A stretch of DNA of 64,000 bases from Burhinus oedicnemus. Taxonomy: Eukaryota > Chordata > Aves > Charadriiformes > Burhinidae. The notes beneath the pieces were generated by a model, which worked only from the letters and a program-made list of their open reading frames with translations, was not told where the DNA came from and ran no database searches. The DNA is taken from NCBI GenBank assembly GCA_008921705.1, contig VFFE01007917.1:394946-458945 (forward strand), in the 5' to 3' direction. The translations under genes and the position numbers were made by a program. This document shows, one piece after another, positions 48,669 to 61,689 of this stretch (position 1 is the stretch's first letter; each line of letters starts with the position of its first letter).

Positions 48669-51600
48669 AACACATCCTCCTAAAGACCCACCACAAACCA
48701 CCTTTCTCTGGATAAACACGAGGGCCAGGATAGATATAGATTACGGAGAGGATATCCTCAGGGATGACAGCACAGACCATACACCAAATTTAGCTTTCTT
48801 TCCTTCAGCTCAGCATAAAAAGAACCCAAACAAAACAAAACACCCCGCACATCCTTCCTCCCCAACCAACATCCAGCCCGTCGGGCTTCTGGCAGATTTT
48901 GGATGAAAAAGCACATGAGCAGTGGCCATGTTTCTCACTGATAAAGCTGTACGCCTCGTCCAGGCTGATGTCGGCATCGGATGTGGCCGCGTGCGAGTAG
49001 AAAGGATGCTGAGCAAGGGGAGAACTGCAAAGTGAGCAGAGTACACCTGACCCTCTCGGCACAATCCAGGTGGAAGCAGGCTGTTGTAGTCTGTGTCCAA
49101 GCACGCTGCAAGGATTCTTGAGTTTTTGTGAAATACAGGAATGCAGGTTGTGTTGGTTACCAGTAGAAAGACAAGAAGAAACTCCCAAGATAAGAGGGAT
49201 GCTCAAAGCTTTCTGATTTTTCTGTGCAGATCAGACCCTTACCAAGCAGCAAAACCACAGGCAGTTTACACCAGTTTGGCCCGGAATTTTAGTTGGAGCC
49301 CCACGAGAGCTTGCATTGTTTGCTCTATCCTGGCACACGTTCAGACCATCCATTCACCGCCAGCGCCCGGCCGTGACTCACCTCCCCAGTTCTTCTCTTC
49401 CTGGTGAGTTCAAAGGAAGTTGCATCTTCTCAGGCGATTAGCACACGAAGCAGTTATTTCTGGCCAGGCTCCTGCTCTTATCAGTAGCCCGTTTCCTAAA
49501 AAAAACAAGGAAAAGAAAAAAAAAAAAGAAAAAAAGGAAAAAACATCAGAAAACTACGATCTGGTTGCTCTCTGTTCTCCTTAAAATATTAACTAGACAT
49601 TGACATACTGTAGTACTTGCTGCATGAAACCTGCTGCGATTGGGGATAACTGGGACATTACAAAGGGCTATGAATCAACTCAACTGCAGAGGCTTCAAGT
49701 CCTTTTGCTGGGCAAAAGTGAAATACGCTCCCTTACAACCGAGTGACCATTTCAGTATTTTTTCCAGTTATCTCCAGAACATTTATTAGATTAGGAGGTT
49801 TTATTTCTGGACTCTGAAACTTTGCTGTTTCCCAGCGAAGAGGATATTATCTGTTTAATGTTCCTTTTGTTCTTCTGGACATTTGCATTTATTTATTTGG
49901 ATTCATCGCCGCACAGGTACCAGGCTCCAAGTACCTACAATTTTAAATGCACTCACAACGCACACATCTTCAACATTTAAAACGTCTTTCCTCTAATGGC
50001 CTCCCTAGAGCCAGAATATCTCCGTTCCCAGGTGAAACCCAAACATCCTAGGGTCAAAACTGCTTACACACAACAGCTAACACTAAACTTTTCAAAACCA
50101 CTCAAAAAACTCTGTGCAAGCATGCTCTGTAGTTTGGCATATTTAGGGGAAAAACAGAGCTTGGTATAACTGATTTATTTAACATAAGGCTTCATAAATA
50201 GGATTAATAGGTCTTGTTTCTCCAGTGCCTTACACTAGGATGTTATTTACCCCCCAGATAAGCTCAGCCCATTCAAAGCTGGCCTTGCTGGCAGGGAAAA
50301 TTCACCTGCTCGTCTGCATCTACCCATTGGCAAGGTTAAAATTTTGCCCGTGTGCCTCCAAGTGATTTGAATTTAGGTCCGAAAGCAGAAAATTTTTTGC
50401 CTGTACCCAAGCCCTCAAATTTGCATGCAAGTTTTAGATTAAATGATCTGTTTAACACTAATGCAAACCAAAACCCAGGCTGCAGGCGAGGGATCTGAAC
50501 CGCACCGCAGGACCGGGGCCCGAGCAAACAGAGAGTTCCCTGTGCTTCTGCCAGAAACAAAATTAGCATGGAGCAAGTTTCCACTGGAAACCAGGCGTGA
50601 AGAGTGTCTCCACCCCAAAATACTGGATTTCAGCTTTTGCTGGACTCGGATGAATGTGTAGCGTAACTGAGCATCAGTGACTAATCCTACAGCGCTCGGC
50701 AGTGGCTTGCCTTTGAACAGGTGTGTCTTGTGTTCCAGTTTTCCTCATTGCCATATGTACTACACCTCCTGTAATGTATATTTTAAATTTCATGGGTATT
50801 TTTAATGCCTCTATCAATTCAAATAGATCTGGAACCAAATAAAACATGAGTAAAGGCAACAGACGTGACGTGGGATTTGCAGGTTTTGGTGGAATTCGGG
50901 TGTAAACTCTGGGGACCCTTGAAATCAAAGTTGTTTTAATTGATGAGTGCAGCCGATGGATTTGGAGCTGCTCTGTAAAACAGTCGGGAACTCAATATAT
51001 CAGGCTGGTTTTGAGGGGTTTTTCCCCAGCATGACTACCTGTGGTTTAACAGGCAGCCATTTGGAGAAACAAGCAGGAAAAAAACCAGACACAAGATGAA
51101 TATTTTCCACTTCCCCCAGACCCCGACAGCAGGGGAAAGGCAACACAAGGACAAGGATTTCCAGGAAACTGGGATGTGCTGGAGGCCCCCAGTCACCACC
51201 CATGCGTGCCATGAAGACACCGGCGTACGAGAGGGCTCCCATGGGATAAGCCAGGGAAGGGACACGCCGGGAGAGAACACCTCGGGATGGCACCACGAGC
51301 TAAGGCTGCGACAGCAGCCTCTGCCTTACACTGACAGCCCAAAGCCGTATTACGTACCAAGAATGCCACCTGGAAAACCACTAATAAGGAAATTCAGACT
51401 ATTCCCCAGTGGGGGAATTAGCGCTAATCACTGAAGGGATGCCTTCCCTGCCTGTTTCAGACTGTGAGTGTGGGCAGAAGCTGCTCACTGGAAGTTTTAA
51501 GTTTACCCCGTGTTTGTCTCTGAACAGAAACTGCAGTTCCTCTAATTTCGGTGTTAATGGCACCAAGCATCACCCCACCGACATCCGCCGGCAACGCCAC

Positions 51601-54600
51601 CAGCGCTGCAGCCGCCAGGAACGAACCGCAAGCAATCGGGACACTAAAGGAGCGGAGTATTACAGCAGAGGCACATTAAACCTTAGCGCTTGGTAACCAT
51701 CATCCTGCTTCACAGACAAAACGCATCTCCTGCTTTTCAGGCTTTCTGCAAGAGCTCTTCCTAACTCCGCCAGCACACCGGGCACGCAGCAGGGCACCCG
51801 CCGCAAACAAAATCCTCCCTAGCTGTGATGATACCAGCTCTGCCTTTGTGGACTCCAAATGCTGCTTTTGAAGCCAGCAAGGAAAGAAAACGTGGAGATA
51901 CAATCCTGGCTGCTACTCTACAACCATCCTTTTTTCCCCGGCTTATCTCATTTCGCATATGTGAAGAACTACAGGCAAAACATCTCTGAAAGCAGACAGA
52001 CAGACACAAGAACATGTTGTATCCCCTCAAAATCAGCGGCCAGCACAGGCGGTTTGCATTCAGTCGGTAGCAAGTTTTTAATCTGCACAAAACCTGAGAA
52101 GCTTTAGCTTTGCCATCGGTGATGGCTTCAGGATGGGTGCGCAGCCCAAGTCCAGTCCAGGAAAGCACTGCTGGTCATTAAGCATCTCCTGAGCAGGAAC
52201 CTCACCACCATCTTTCTGACAAAACCACAGAACAGGCATAAAATCCCTCACTTGGAAAAGAAGGAGAAGAAAAAAAAACAATCTCCCCAATACAAACACA
52301 AAGGATCTGCTTTTGAACCCATTTAGAAGAGGAGTCGCTTTTACAACATAAATAACAGGGCTTTAGATGGGCTGTGTACGGAAGGATGGGACTGAGGATG
52401 TCGGAGATGCAGGTGGTGAAGGAAAGCGCCTGGAAATGAGCTGTTCTCCGTGTTCAACATTTCTCCAATCATTTTCATATTAGCATATCTCTAAGTGCAT
52501 ATAATTTTCACATCAAAGTGTAATTTTTTAGGTATTTAAAAAAAGAAAACCAACAAAAAAACCCCTAGGATTGAAGTAAAGAATAATTTCTTTGCTGAAG
52601 TCTTTCAAGCAGCTCCTCTCTATGGCATGACAGAAAAATTACAGAGGAGACAAACGTTTAGAAAACTCTTCCCTGGAATTCAGATTATCCTTCAAGTATA
52701 CAGGAAGAAAAGGTTCAGCCAAACTGCAACAGAAAATGTAAAGAAAGCCCTGGGAGCACCAACCTCCCAGCACCTTAACTCAGGAGCAACATACATCCTC
52801 TGCCGCTTGCTCAGGAGCTAAAGTAGTCAGCGTTTAGGAGCTTGTGGAGGGGAGGGAAAACTGGAGACAAGTCTTGTCTCCCACCAGTCCTTCCCAGTTG
52901 GGGTGGTCCTCACGCAATAGCCGGGAGTATCTCTCGCCCTTCCCCACTAAGAAGAGCTCATCCTCTCCTCTGCTTTCTACAAAGCCCTTTTACTCCTCCG
53001 GGTCTGGACAAGAGCAGCGTGGGCTCACCCCGCGCAGCCCTGACGAGTGTCAAGCACCTCTCTCCAGCCCTAACCGGGTCCTCGCGGGGGCCCCTTTACT
53101 CCTCCCCCCACCTCCTGAAGCAGCTCACGACGCCGGTCTTTGGTGCTCCGTTCCAGCAATCTCAGGAACCGGGCTTGGGCAGGAGCTCTCCTTTAATGAG
53201 ATTTTATTAAAAGACTCTATTACAAATAGCCACTTAAGCAAGTGAACCTTTGGAGCCTTTAGTCCGTGATGTCAGTACTGTGGCTGGATGTTTCCCAGGA
53301 GTATTAAACCTGATGCTAATATAGGGCTGCTCTATATGACAGCTATAAAACTGCTTAAGCATACCAGGCAGGAGGCCAGCAGGGCTTTTTGTTGCCTATC
53401 AAGGCTCGGCTAAAGGTCTCCTGCAACAAGGCAGCAGGAAGCAGGGCTCTAGGCAGGGGTTCAGCTCTCCCTCACCTCCCTTGCAAGGCTGGGAACTCCC
53501 CCAAGGCTGGGAAAAAATCCACGTGGCAAAGTCTACGCGGCAAAGCCTTCATATCTGTACCTACATCTCCTTTGTTTGGTGAAATTATCCACCTCCGTGC
53601 CCAGCGTGCGGGGCTGCAGCTGGAGCAAGGAGGCCCCCAAAGCAGCGCTGCATCACCACCCGCATGTTATACATCGCACCGCCTCTCCCTCCGCATCCCG
53701 ACCACGGGCAGCGGCTATAGGAATACCCAACATTTATCCCAAGGCGAGCGGGTTTATTGACACATCCAGTAGCGCTATTTACACAAGCCTGGCTTTTAGG
53801 TCTGCCCTCCCCTGCTCTCGGGGAGCAGGTCTGCCGACTTGCCCTTTCGGCACACACATTCCCCAGGGCTACACGTGTCCGCCGGCAGCTGCCTGCCCGC
53901 AGCAAACCCGTTTGTTTGCAAATCACACCCAAGATACACGAGGAACGCAAACAGTGTTTGCCGACGGTAACTGATATTAAAACTAACAGTAAAACTGGTT
54001 CGACCCACCTGTCAGCTGGGGAATGATAAGCAGAGGGCATGATAATACGCATTAATCACGTTATAATCTGCAGTTTTCCACCAATAGGTGGCACCAGCAA
54101 TTTTTGGATATGCTACAACATGGTACTTCTGTTCCCTTGCCAGGAGGCATCGAGCCCATCAGCGTTGCAGCAAAATTGGGTGGACCATCTACTGCAATGG
54201 CAGCATCCAGCCCCTCTCTTTTTTGTTCGAGTTAAGGAAAGGTTAAAACTCCTGCAAGCCAGTTTTTTTTTCTTCCCCAGACAAACTTCTTTTCAGGAGT
54301 AAATCTAACTTGAGCATGTCTTTCAGGGAAAATGAATCTGGAAGCTATATGCAAATAGATCGGAAAAAAATTGTTTCGAATGGAAGCACAAGACCGAGCC
54401 TCCACAGAAGGCAAACAGCAAGCGTACAGTTTAACACAGCAAAAGCAAAGCTTCTTGTAACTGAGCCTGGCCACTCACGTGAAAATGTCAAAGTTACAGC
54501 CTAACGCAGTCTAATACATGTGGTATAAATACGTTACCTTGACTAGAGCGTCCTACAGAAGAAAACCTCAAACAACACATATGCCTGAGACGCACGTGCT

Positions 54601-56389
54601 CCATCCCCACACACACAATAAAGGAGAAACAACCCCAGGAGGGTCAAACCGAGCCTGCAGCCGGCACCGATCCACAGGGAAAACTCCCTGGAGCCAGGGC
54701 AGGGCTGGAAACAGCCCAACAAGCGAACTCCCATCAGCTGTCCCAGCCCACTACAGGTGCATGGCATCTAATGGCTTCAGCTTACAACTGCACACAGCTG
54801 AATTCAGCCTGTATAAATTATTAAAGAGTCTGCAGAACATTACACAGTTCATGTAGTTAATGATTATAGTTCAGCGTCTAGGTCAGATATAATTAGATGT
54901 TACATTAAAATAGCTTCACAGAGCCATTTATTCTGATTTAATTACTTAAAATGATAGTATAATGAGCAGCGCCTTCAAAGAAAAAAGAAATCTTTTAATG
55001 AGCTCATTTTAAGTTAATATAAGGCAAATTAATCATTTAACAAAATGCAGTAAAAAAGACAAGTTCATATTTTAAAATATGTTGTGCCTATGTCAAGAAG
55101 GTTACTTTATTGCCATGCTGGGAGAGAGACACAAACGGGTGGCTCTTGAAACACCACCACATCCCGAGTACTGTACATCTGGAACATCTTTAAACCATGT
55201 TCTCTTCCTTCCCCAGATATACCTGCTACGGCAAAGCCCTTTGAAATGCAACCTAAGCAGCAGATTTATGACCATCAAACTGTGTCTTTATTCCAATGTG
55301 AAACAGAGCAATAGCCGTGCGAAGCAGTTACCCAGGGCAGGTGAGCTCATGATGAAGGGTTAATCATGGGCTGGTTCATTAATCATTCATTTGCTGGCTC
55401 AGAAAATTAGCTTTCACTTGTTTGTTTGCTCAAGAAGTGATAAGCCCGTTCCCTCGCTAGCTCATCTATTCTCTTCCCTTTGCATTGTTTTAGAGATTTT
55501 AATCCTTTCCAATTTTTGTAATCAGTCATTTTGGTCTTTTAGCAGGAGCATTTCCAAGCAAGCAGCAATTATTGGCGTGAAAGCAAGCGCCTCTCTGCAG
55601 GGAAGGCAGCAGGCTCCGGTTCATAACCCTGCCAGGAACCGCATCCCTCCTCTCGCTGCCCCGCACAGCAGCTTACGCAGCATCCGAGCGGAGGTGTCCT
55701 CAGAGCCAGAGCCACCCCATCTCTGCTGCAAACGGGACTCCTTGCATTTGCACGGGTGCTTGAATAAACATTTATGAGGTTAAAAAGCAAGTCGAGACAT
55801 ACTGAGCGGTTTGCAGGTCATCTCGCAGCCACAGCCGCTCACCCTCTCTCCTCTCCTCCCCTGAAACCGCAGCCTCACTAAGCCAGAAAAGCAAAGCCTA
55901 GAGATGCTTGTGGAGGAGGTAAAGGGGGTTCTACTCCCAACCCTGATTTTTTTTCTCTGCATAAAGGGTAAACCAGCAGCAACACAAACCTCTCTCAGTA
56001 AAAACGTTTGCAAACATTTCCACAGCATCGCCTGCAAAACGCGTGGTCTACCCAGCTCAGGCATCTCTTGGCTACCTCGGTGGGGGAGCAGAGACTGACT
56101 GTCAAGCAGCAACTGCACTATTCCCGCTAGGAACATAAATAATTTGGGGCTACACATTTCTTTCTTAACGTATCATCTCTGCTCCCAATTAGGCAAAGCC
56201 AATGGCTTTCAGCTGCCACGCTTCCTCAGCAGCAGAGGCAGGAGCAGGAGTTTGGTGCTATGACAACACTGTGGGTGCCATCCATCTCACAGGTGGCACA
56301 GGCGGCCGTCGGGTGCACCCACCCATCACCTCCCCATCCCCTCCCTCCCAATTACTGGGGCTTAGGTAGACCGGGACTGGGATATCACT
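48669..56389. other. Unique non-coding stretch
   Basis: No gene or RNA gene is recognised. Open frames up to about 155 codons (53.6-54.05 kb) overlap on both strands in GC-rich DNA and have no domain. It contains an A-rich tract (49498-49543). An AT-rich segment at about 54.78-55.07 kb has many TAAT and TTAATT cores and may be a conserved non-coding element. GC-rich DNA occurs at about 53.0-53.9 kb. Confidence 0.55.
49498..49543 (+). repeat. A-rich purine tract
   Basis: A 46-nt tract of A-runs broken by single or double G and one C. It is low-complexity sequence with no retroelement body recognised. Confidence 0.88.
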
Positions 56390-56398
56390 CTCTCTTGT

Positions 56399-56434
56399 CT
56401 TTTTTTTTCTTTTTTTCTTTTCTTTTCTTTTTTC

Positions 56435-56517
<83 letters not shown>
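56399..56517. repeat. T-rich tract with T81 homopolymer
   Basis: A C/T-rich stretch (56399-56435) with one A at 56436 leads into 81 uninterrupted T bases at 56437-56517. On the minus strand this is an A81 run followed by A-rich sequence with scattered G, like a degraded poly(A) tail. The sequence that would form the body of such a retrocopy (56518 onward, read on the minus strand) is not recognisable to me. The length is uncertain because long homopolymers are error-prone in assembly. Confidence 0.93.
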
Positions 56518-56796
56518 CACAGCTCTACCCACCGAGCTTTACAAAAGCAAAGCCGCCCTGGCCCTTTGCCCACATATGTTCAGCGGCAGCAAACCAAAGC
56601 AGGATGGGTGCAGCCGAACGCGGCCTCAAACACCACGTGCTGCCGCTTCCCCTTTTCTAGTCTGAAACCTGGATTTCAAAGAAAAACGCAACATCGCTGG
56701 GCTGCAAGGCCCCAGCACGAGGCTTGTGTCACACAGTCATTAATAAGGCTTTCCAGACAAATCTGACTGGAGAGATAATAGGTTTAAACAATTAGG

Positions 56797-56812
56797 AAAA
56801 AAAAAAAAAAAA
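56797..56812 (+). repeat. A16 homopolymer
   Basis: Sixteen consecutive A bases. No element body is recognised upstream. Confidence 0.95.
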
Positions 56813-56974
56813 CAGAACAACCAACCAACATTTTCTGTGATGGAGTATTTTTCTCATCCTATTCGCTGTAATTATTTTCTAAATGTAGATCATTTTATAC
56901 GATGCAGGCAGCAGTGTTCCAGAGCTAATCAGGCCATATGTTTTCACATTTCGAAAAGAAAACTAATTAAAAAG

Positions 56975-57012
56975 AAATGAAAAATGAAAAAGAAAAAAAG
57001 AAAAAAAGAAGG
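56975..57012 (+). repeat. A/G-rich purine tract
   Basis: A tract of A-runs separated mainly by single G bases. It is simple sequence. Confidence 0.85.
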
Positions 57013-57299
57013 TTTGTAAGGAGGGCTGGTAGGTTTGGGTCAGAGAGGAGCGGTGAAGGAATCCTTCAGGAATGTATACATTCGCTCCGCTCGGTTCTGC
57101 GTTTTGTTTTCAGAATTGTTTCTGGCAGAAACCTAAAGAAAAATATGAACCAGATGTACAAGGAAATAGTTTCTTCATCAGAAAGAGAAGAATAGCTCTC
57201 TGTCTGCCAAGAGACTTTTAGCCTTTATGTTTTACCAAGGTGATGTTAAAAATACCCTTCAATGATGGCTTCTCCTTCAGCAGCGCTGGCTGCAGCCTG

Positions 57300-57560
57300 G
57301 CCACGGGGAGAGCATCTCTGGGTGTGGGGATGCCCGAGGAGAGCGGTTGCTCGCGGGGGAAGGTCTGCGACACCCGGGTGCCTTCAGGTCTGGAGCGAAC
57401 GATGGCAAGCCCCTGCCGTGCCAGCACAGCCCGTCTGCCGGCAGAGACCCCGCGGTCCCGGCGTCACCGATCCTGCCCTGCCGGGCGGGCAGCCAGGGTG
57501 CCGGGCAGGGTACCTGGCAGGCAGCTGCGGTGGTTGCGTTAGGGTTTTTCCAACCGCTCC
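57300..57560. promoter_or_regulatory. CpG-rich patch
   Basis: I count about 22 CpG dinucleotides in 240 bp (57301-57540), in GC-rich sequence. It could be a small CpG island or simply GC-rich avian DNA. No exon, TATA box or splice donor supports a promoter. Confidence 0.3.
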
Positions 57561-57948
57561 CAGTGATTTAATGTGCCGGGGGCTCAATCCTGAGCCATGG
57601 CCTCACGGCACTGGGTTCTGTGCAGAGCCCATCTTTCCTAAAGGGTTTAGGGACCAACTTGCCGGGGAGACCCCGCAGGTGTGATGGGCAGAGGGACCCC
57701 CAGCCCAGTGCGGCAGCGATGGGTCTGTTGGGGAGAGGGCAGGCAGTTTGGCAGGGGATTACGGCAAGCTCTCCCTTGCCTAGGGCAGCTGGGAGGGAAG
57801 CGGGGAAGAGCGGGTTGGAAAGTCTCATCCGAGAGCAGCCCTTGGCAGAAGGGAGGTGGGAAGAGCCCAGGAGCCCCCCGTCCGCTCCTCTGCAGGAGGA
57901 ATGGGTGTTTAACTCATTTCTCTTTCATTGCCCCCTCTCTTTCGTTTG

Positions 57949-58032
57949 CCACGTGAAGTAAATCCCCTCCAACAAGAGGACACCTCCCCACGTGAAGTAA
58001 ATCCCCTCCAACAAGAGGACACCTCCCCACGT
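57949..58032 (+). repeat. Exact 39-bp tandem duplication (2.1 copies)
   Basis: The unit ACGTGAAGTAAATCCCCTCC plus 19 further bases occurs at 57951-57989 and again at 57990-58028 with no difference. It is followed by ACGT, the start of a third unit, and preceded by two bases that also fit the period. The absence of any mismatch points to a recent duplication or an assembly artefact. Confidence 0.97.
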
Positions 58033-60666
58033 ATCCGTACCACTCGGGGTGGAAACATGAGCAGGACCTCTGCCGGCAGAGATCTTCCCCTAGCTATGCT
58101 GAAAGACAGAGGAAAGGTCCCAGAAACGGGTCAAGCAGCTTCATCGCAGCATCTTAATGGAGGAGCAAGGAGGGCAGGAACTGGAAACCAAGTGATGGGG
58201 AGAAGAAATAAAACCAAACTATTCCCTCTGCTCCAAAATAGTGACTTCTGACAAAACTAGCCACAGGCAAGAGGGCAGGTACTTCAGTGCTGTGACCCTG
58301 CCTGAAGCCCTGCTCCCCTCCCGGGCTGGGTGCTCTGTGTCCCTGGGGCACCACAGGGGCCTGCTGGCAGAAAGGGACCCCACCGCACTGGGTGACCTGC
58401 CTGTGGACAACCCACGGTCCCACACTGTCACTCGTGGGTGCTGCAGCCGCCTCTCCAGCCCGGCAGGGCTCCCGCGGGCAGCCCCAACGCCTCCAGCAAG
58501 GTCGGCGGCTTGGGAAGGGAGTTCAAGTGGAAGTTAATTAGGACAGGAAGAGAGCAAGAGAGCAACCAGGGAACTTTAATCTCATTAAATACACCTCTAG
58601 GCTTAAATAGCCCTACCTGCTTATTAGTAATTTTGCCAAGCAGAGACTCTTTCTTGCTCTTAGTCTCGCTCCAGCCTCCCTGCACCGGGAATGGGCTTCA
58701 TGGGGGCTTGTCCTTCTCTGCTTCGGGCAGGTCAGAAACTTTTCTGATCCCTCCTACAGGCTGGATTTGAAAGGAAAAAAAATAAAAATGTCATGAGCAC
58801 TGGTGACCTTTTATCCATTGAAACCAGGGTATTTTGGGGGGACCACATCAGCTCTGATGAACAGGCTTTCTGATGAGCATCTCCAGCGGCAGTGGCAGGC
58901 GGTGGGTCTTCCGTAGGCGTTTGTTGTCCAGAGTGGATAAATTTCTGTCTCTCAACAGTTTTTAATTCCAGAAAAAAGTTTCCCAAGGTTTCATAATTAA
59001 AGGTAAGGAAACCCAAGGCCTCACTACAGTAGTATTACAGGATCTTTGTTTTCTGGCCCGCTCCACCTAAAAACAAACAAATGCTGCAAGCTCTGAAGTT
59101 GGCTCAGCAAATTGGCTTAGTCCTCATAGGCACTAGCTAACACAAAAAGCAAGAAGTTCACTTTTCTGCACTGAAAAAAGACAGTTTCATCTGTTTCAAA
59201 GCCAGCAGCATCAGCTTCCCAGGTCCATCACAACTCCCCATAAATTTAAAAAGCTCAGTTGTATTTCACGAAGCGTCTAAAGGAGCCGAGATTTCACATG
59301 GGACACCCAGAAGAGAAGTTTAACAGCGCATGTTTCATGGTGATTGGCAAATTATCAGGTCATTGCTCCAACTTCCACAAACATCATCAGCCAACAGCAA
59401 TAAAAACACAGGTTCTTGGTCTCAGGAGCCTTCAAACTATTTTCCAGAGTTCGACTTCATGACAAGATGCTCACTACGACACTACAGAAGCACTGAGCTG
59501 CTTAATTACAATAGCACAGATGCAGTTTAGTTTTTAAGTCAATCAGAACAATAAGTATAGAACCACCAGGTTTTTGCAAGAATTACTCAAACTTTGTGCT
59601 TGCTTTGTGCTTTAAATGCAATTTTTCTATTTTGTCAGTAAGTAACCCTGAAGAATCATATTTATTCTTAGACAGAGTGGCATCGCTATAGATGCCCGCT
59701 CTTCGATTTACCTGGGATTGGCCTTACCCAGCTGTCTCAACACAAGGAAAAAACTCCGGCTTACACATTTCTTTCAGCTCCTTCATCTGACAGGGGAGCC
59801 AGCATACGTACAGGGTGGATATCTCCAACCTCAACATTTCCCTGACAACGATATCAAGAAAAGAACTCCAGGGGGTTTGTTAATAGAGAGGAACTTCAAA
59901 CATCCTTTATTCCCAGATTTAAGCAGGCTGTAATCCTATAAGGTTGGTTTTTCTCTCACTGGCGAGAGCATATACCAACGAATTGTTTCCTGAAACACTC
60001 ACAACTGCTACTGATGGTTGGGGTTTGGTTTTTTCCTTGCTTGAAAAACTCCAAGATCCTCAGAACAAGCAGGCACCGGGTGCTCCCCACTTTTCTCCCC
60101 CAGCTTTGGGGAGGCCGCTGCCCGTGCTGCAGGCCACGGGGCGCAAACCTGTCCCGTGCGCCCCCTGATCCTGGGGGAGCGAGGGCTCACCCTGCCCTCC
60201 CGGCTGCACCCACCCAGCCCGCGACAGGCAGTGTTTGGCCCCAAAAGGCACAACTGGGTGCGGACCTAGAGGAGTCCCCAGATGTAGAGCATCCTCCTTT
60301 CCCTGCTTGGTGGTTTGTCCCCGTCCCTCTGGCTCGTGCCCTCCTGGCCTTAACCAGGGCTCTGCCCTGCCTGCTCCTGCCCTGCTGCCCGCGCTGCCTT
60401 GCCCTCCTGGGGCCGAGCGGCACCGCCAAGGGGATAAGGGGTTGTGATTAGGCACTGCAATTCCCTGCTCGTGTGGGCTGGCAGAAAATTACCGCTCAGC
60501 CGGAGAGGAAAATAACATCTTATTTACTGTCTCTCCTGGGACTTGTCTGAGGTCTGAGCAAGTGCTGGCTCACAGGCTGTGGAGAGATGCTGAAACGCAA
60601 AACCCAGCTGCGAGCATCGTCACACGCTCCTCGCCTCGTCTTTGCCAGAGCTCTGCACTGGTATCT

Positions 60667-60704
60667 GTACCAGCACCGGTACCCCGTACCAGCACCGGTA
60701 CCCG
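60667..60704 (+). repeat. 19-bp tandem repeat, two copies
   Basis: GTACCAGCACCGGTACCCC (60667-60685) is followed by the same unit with one change, ending CCCG (60686-60704). A degraded third unit (CACCAGCATCAGCGTC) follows. The ACCGGT and GGTACC palindromes recur in each unit. Confidence 0.92.
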
Positions 60705-61689
60705 CACCAGCATCAGCGTCAGCTGTCCCTCCTGGCTGTCCCCTGGCAGAGGACGGGGACCTGCTGCCTCTGGCCACTGCAGGCAGACGAAGGCAGTTTG
60801 CTGCGAGCGGTGGGTGACTGTCCCTCTGCCGGCAGCAGGCGTGGGGCTGGCTTAGCAAACACGTTCAGGGGACCGGGGCACACTGGCCGGGGTGGCAGGG
60901 GCAGGCGAGGCGCCTCCGTACGCTTCTGCCCCACGGCGCTGCCGAGAGAGCCAGGAGTTTTCAAAAAGGGCCCTGCCTCCCCATTTCACTTTCCTGCTGA
61001 AAACATCTGGTCTGCTTGGCACCTATGCCGCAGCAAATATAGCAGAGCATCTTGCTCACGGGCACAGTGCCACCGCGACAGATGGGTACGAGGCACAGGC
61101 AGCCAAGAGACCTTGTATCAGCATCAAGCGTGTTTGCTAAGGGCAGGATTCGCAGCCAGGAATGTCAAAATGGCTGAATTTCCATGCCTATAGATACTAG
61201 GGAGGCGAGGCTGTGCTGAACCAGCTCTGGGCAGGATTAACTTTGAAATTGGGCTAAAAAAGCTAATTTCTGAGGCTACAGAGCATAAGTTTCTGGTCGC
61301 GTGGAGCTGGATTAGCTTCTGGCTCAGGGAGGTTCCTGCTGCCTCATCCTGCTTCCAGGCAAGAGCACCCACAGATTGTCCTGGAGCTGCCGGGACACCA
61401 GCGAGGCGAGACACCCAGAATCCCACAGCCGGGAGGGACACGGGCAACAAATTTATCTTTGCAAAATGGGTTCCGAGACCTGCTCTCGCTTAACCTCAGG
61501 TCAGCTCGACAGGCACAGGGAGATGCCAGCACGTCTCCACTGCGCACACCCCGGCAGCCCCGGGCAGAGCTATGCCCGGCTTCAGCGGGACGACCGCTGC
61601 CTTCGTTTTCCAACAGGGAGAGGGCAAAGGACTAATTGCACTAATTAGCATTGCCCTCATTTCGCAGTGATTTCAGCAGCTAGGCAGAA

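Noticed and set aside
48103..48906. 267-codon plus-strand open frame
   Set aside because: It is the antisense of the CR1 ORF2 remnant on the minus strand and has no homology of its own that I recognise.
56260..56766. 168-codon open frame with a long phenylalanine run
   Set aside because: The phenylalanine run is simply the T81 homopolymer translated; it is not a protein.
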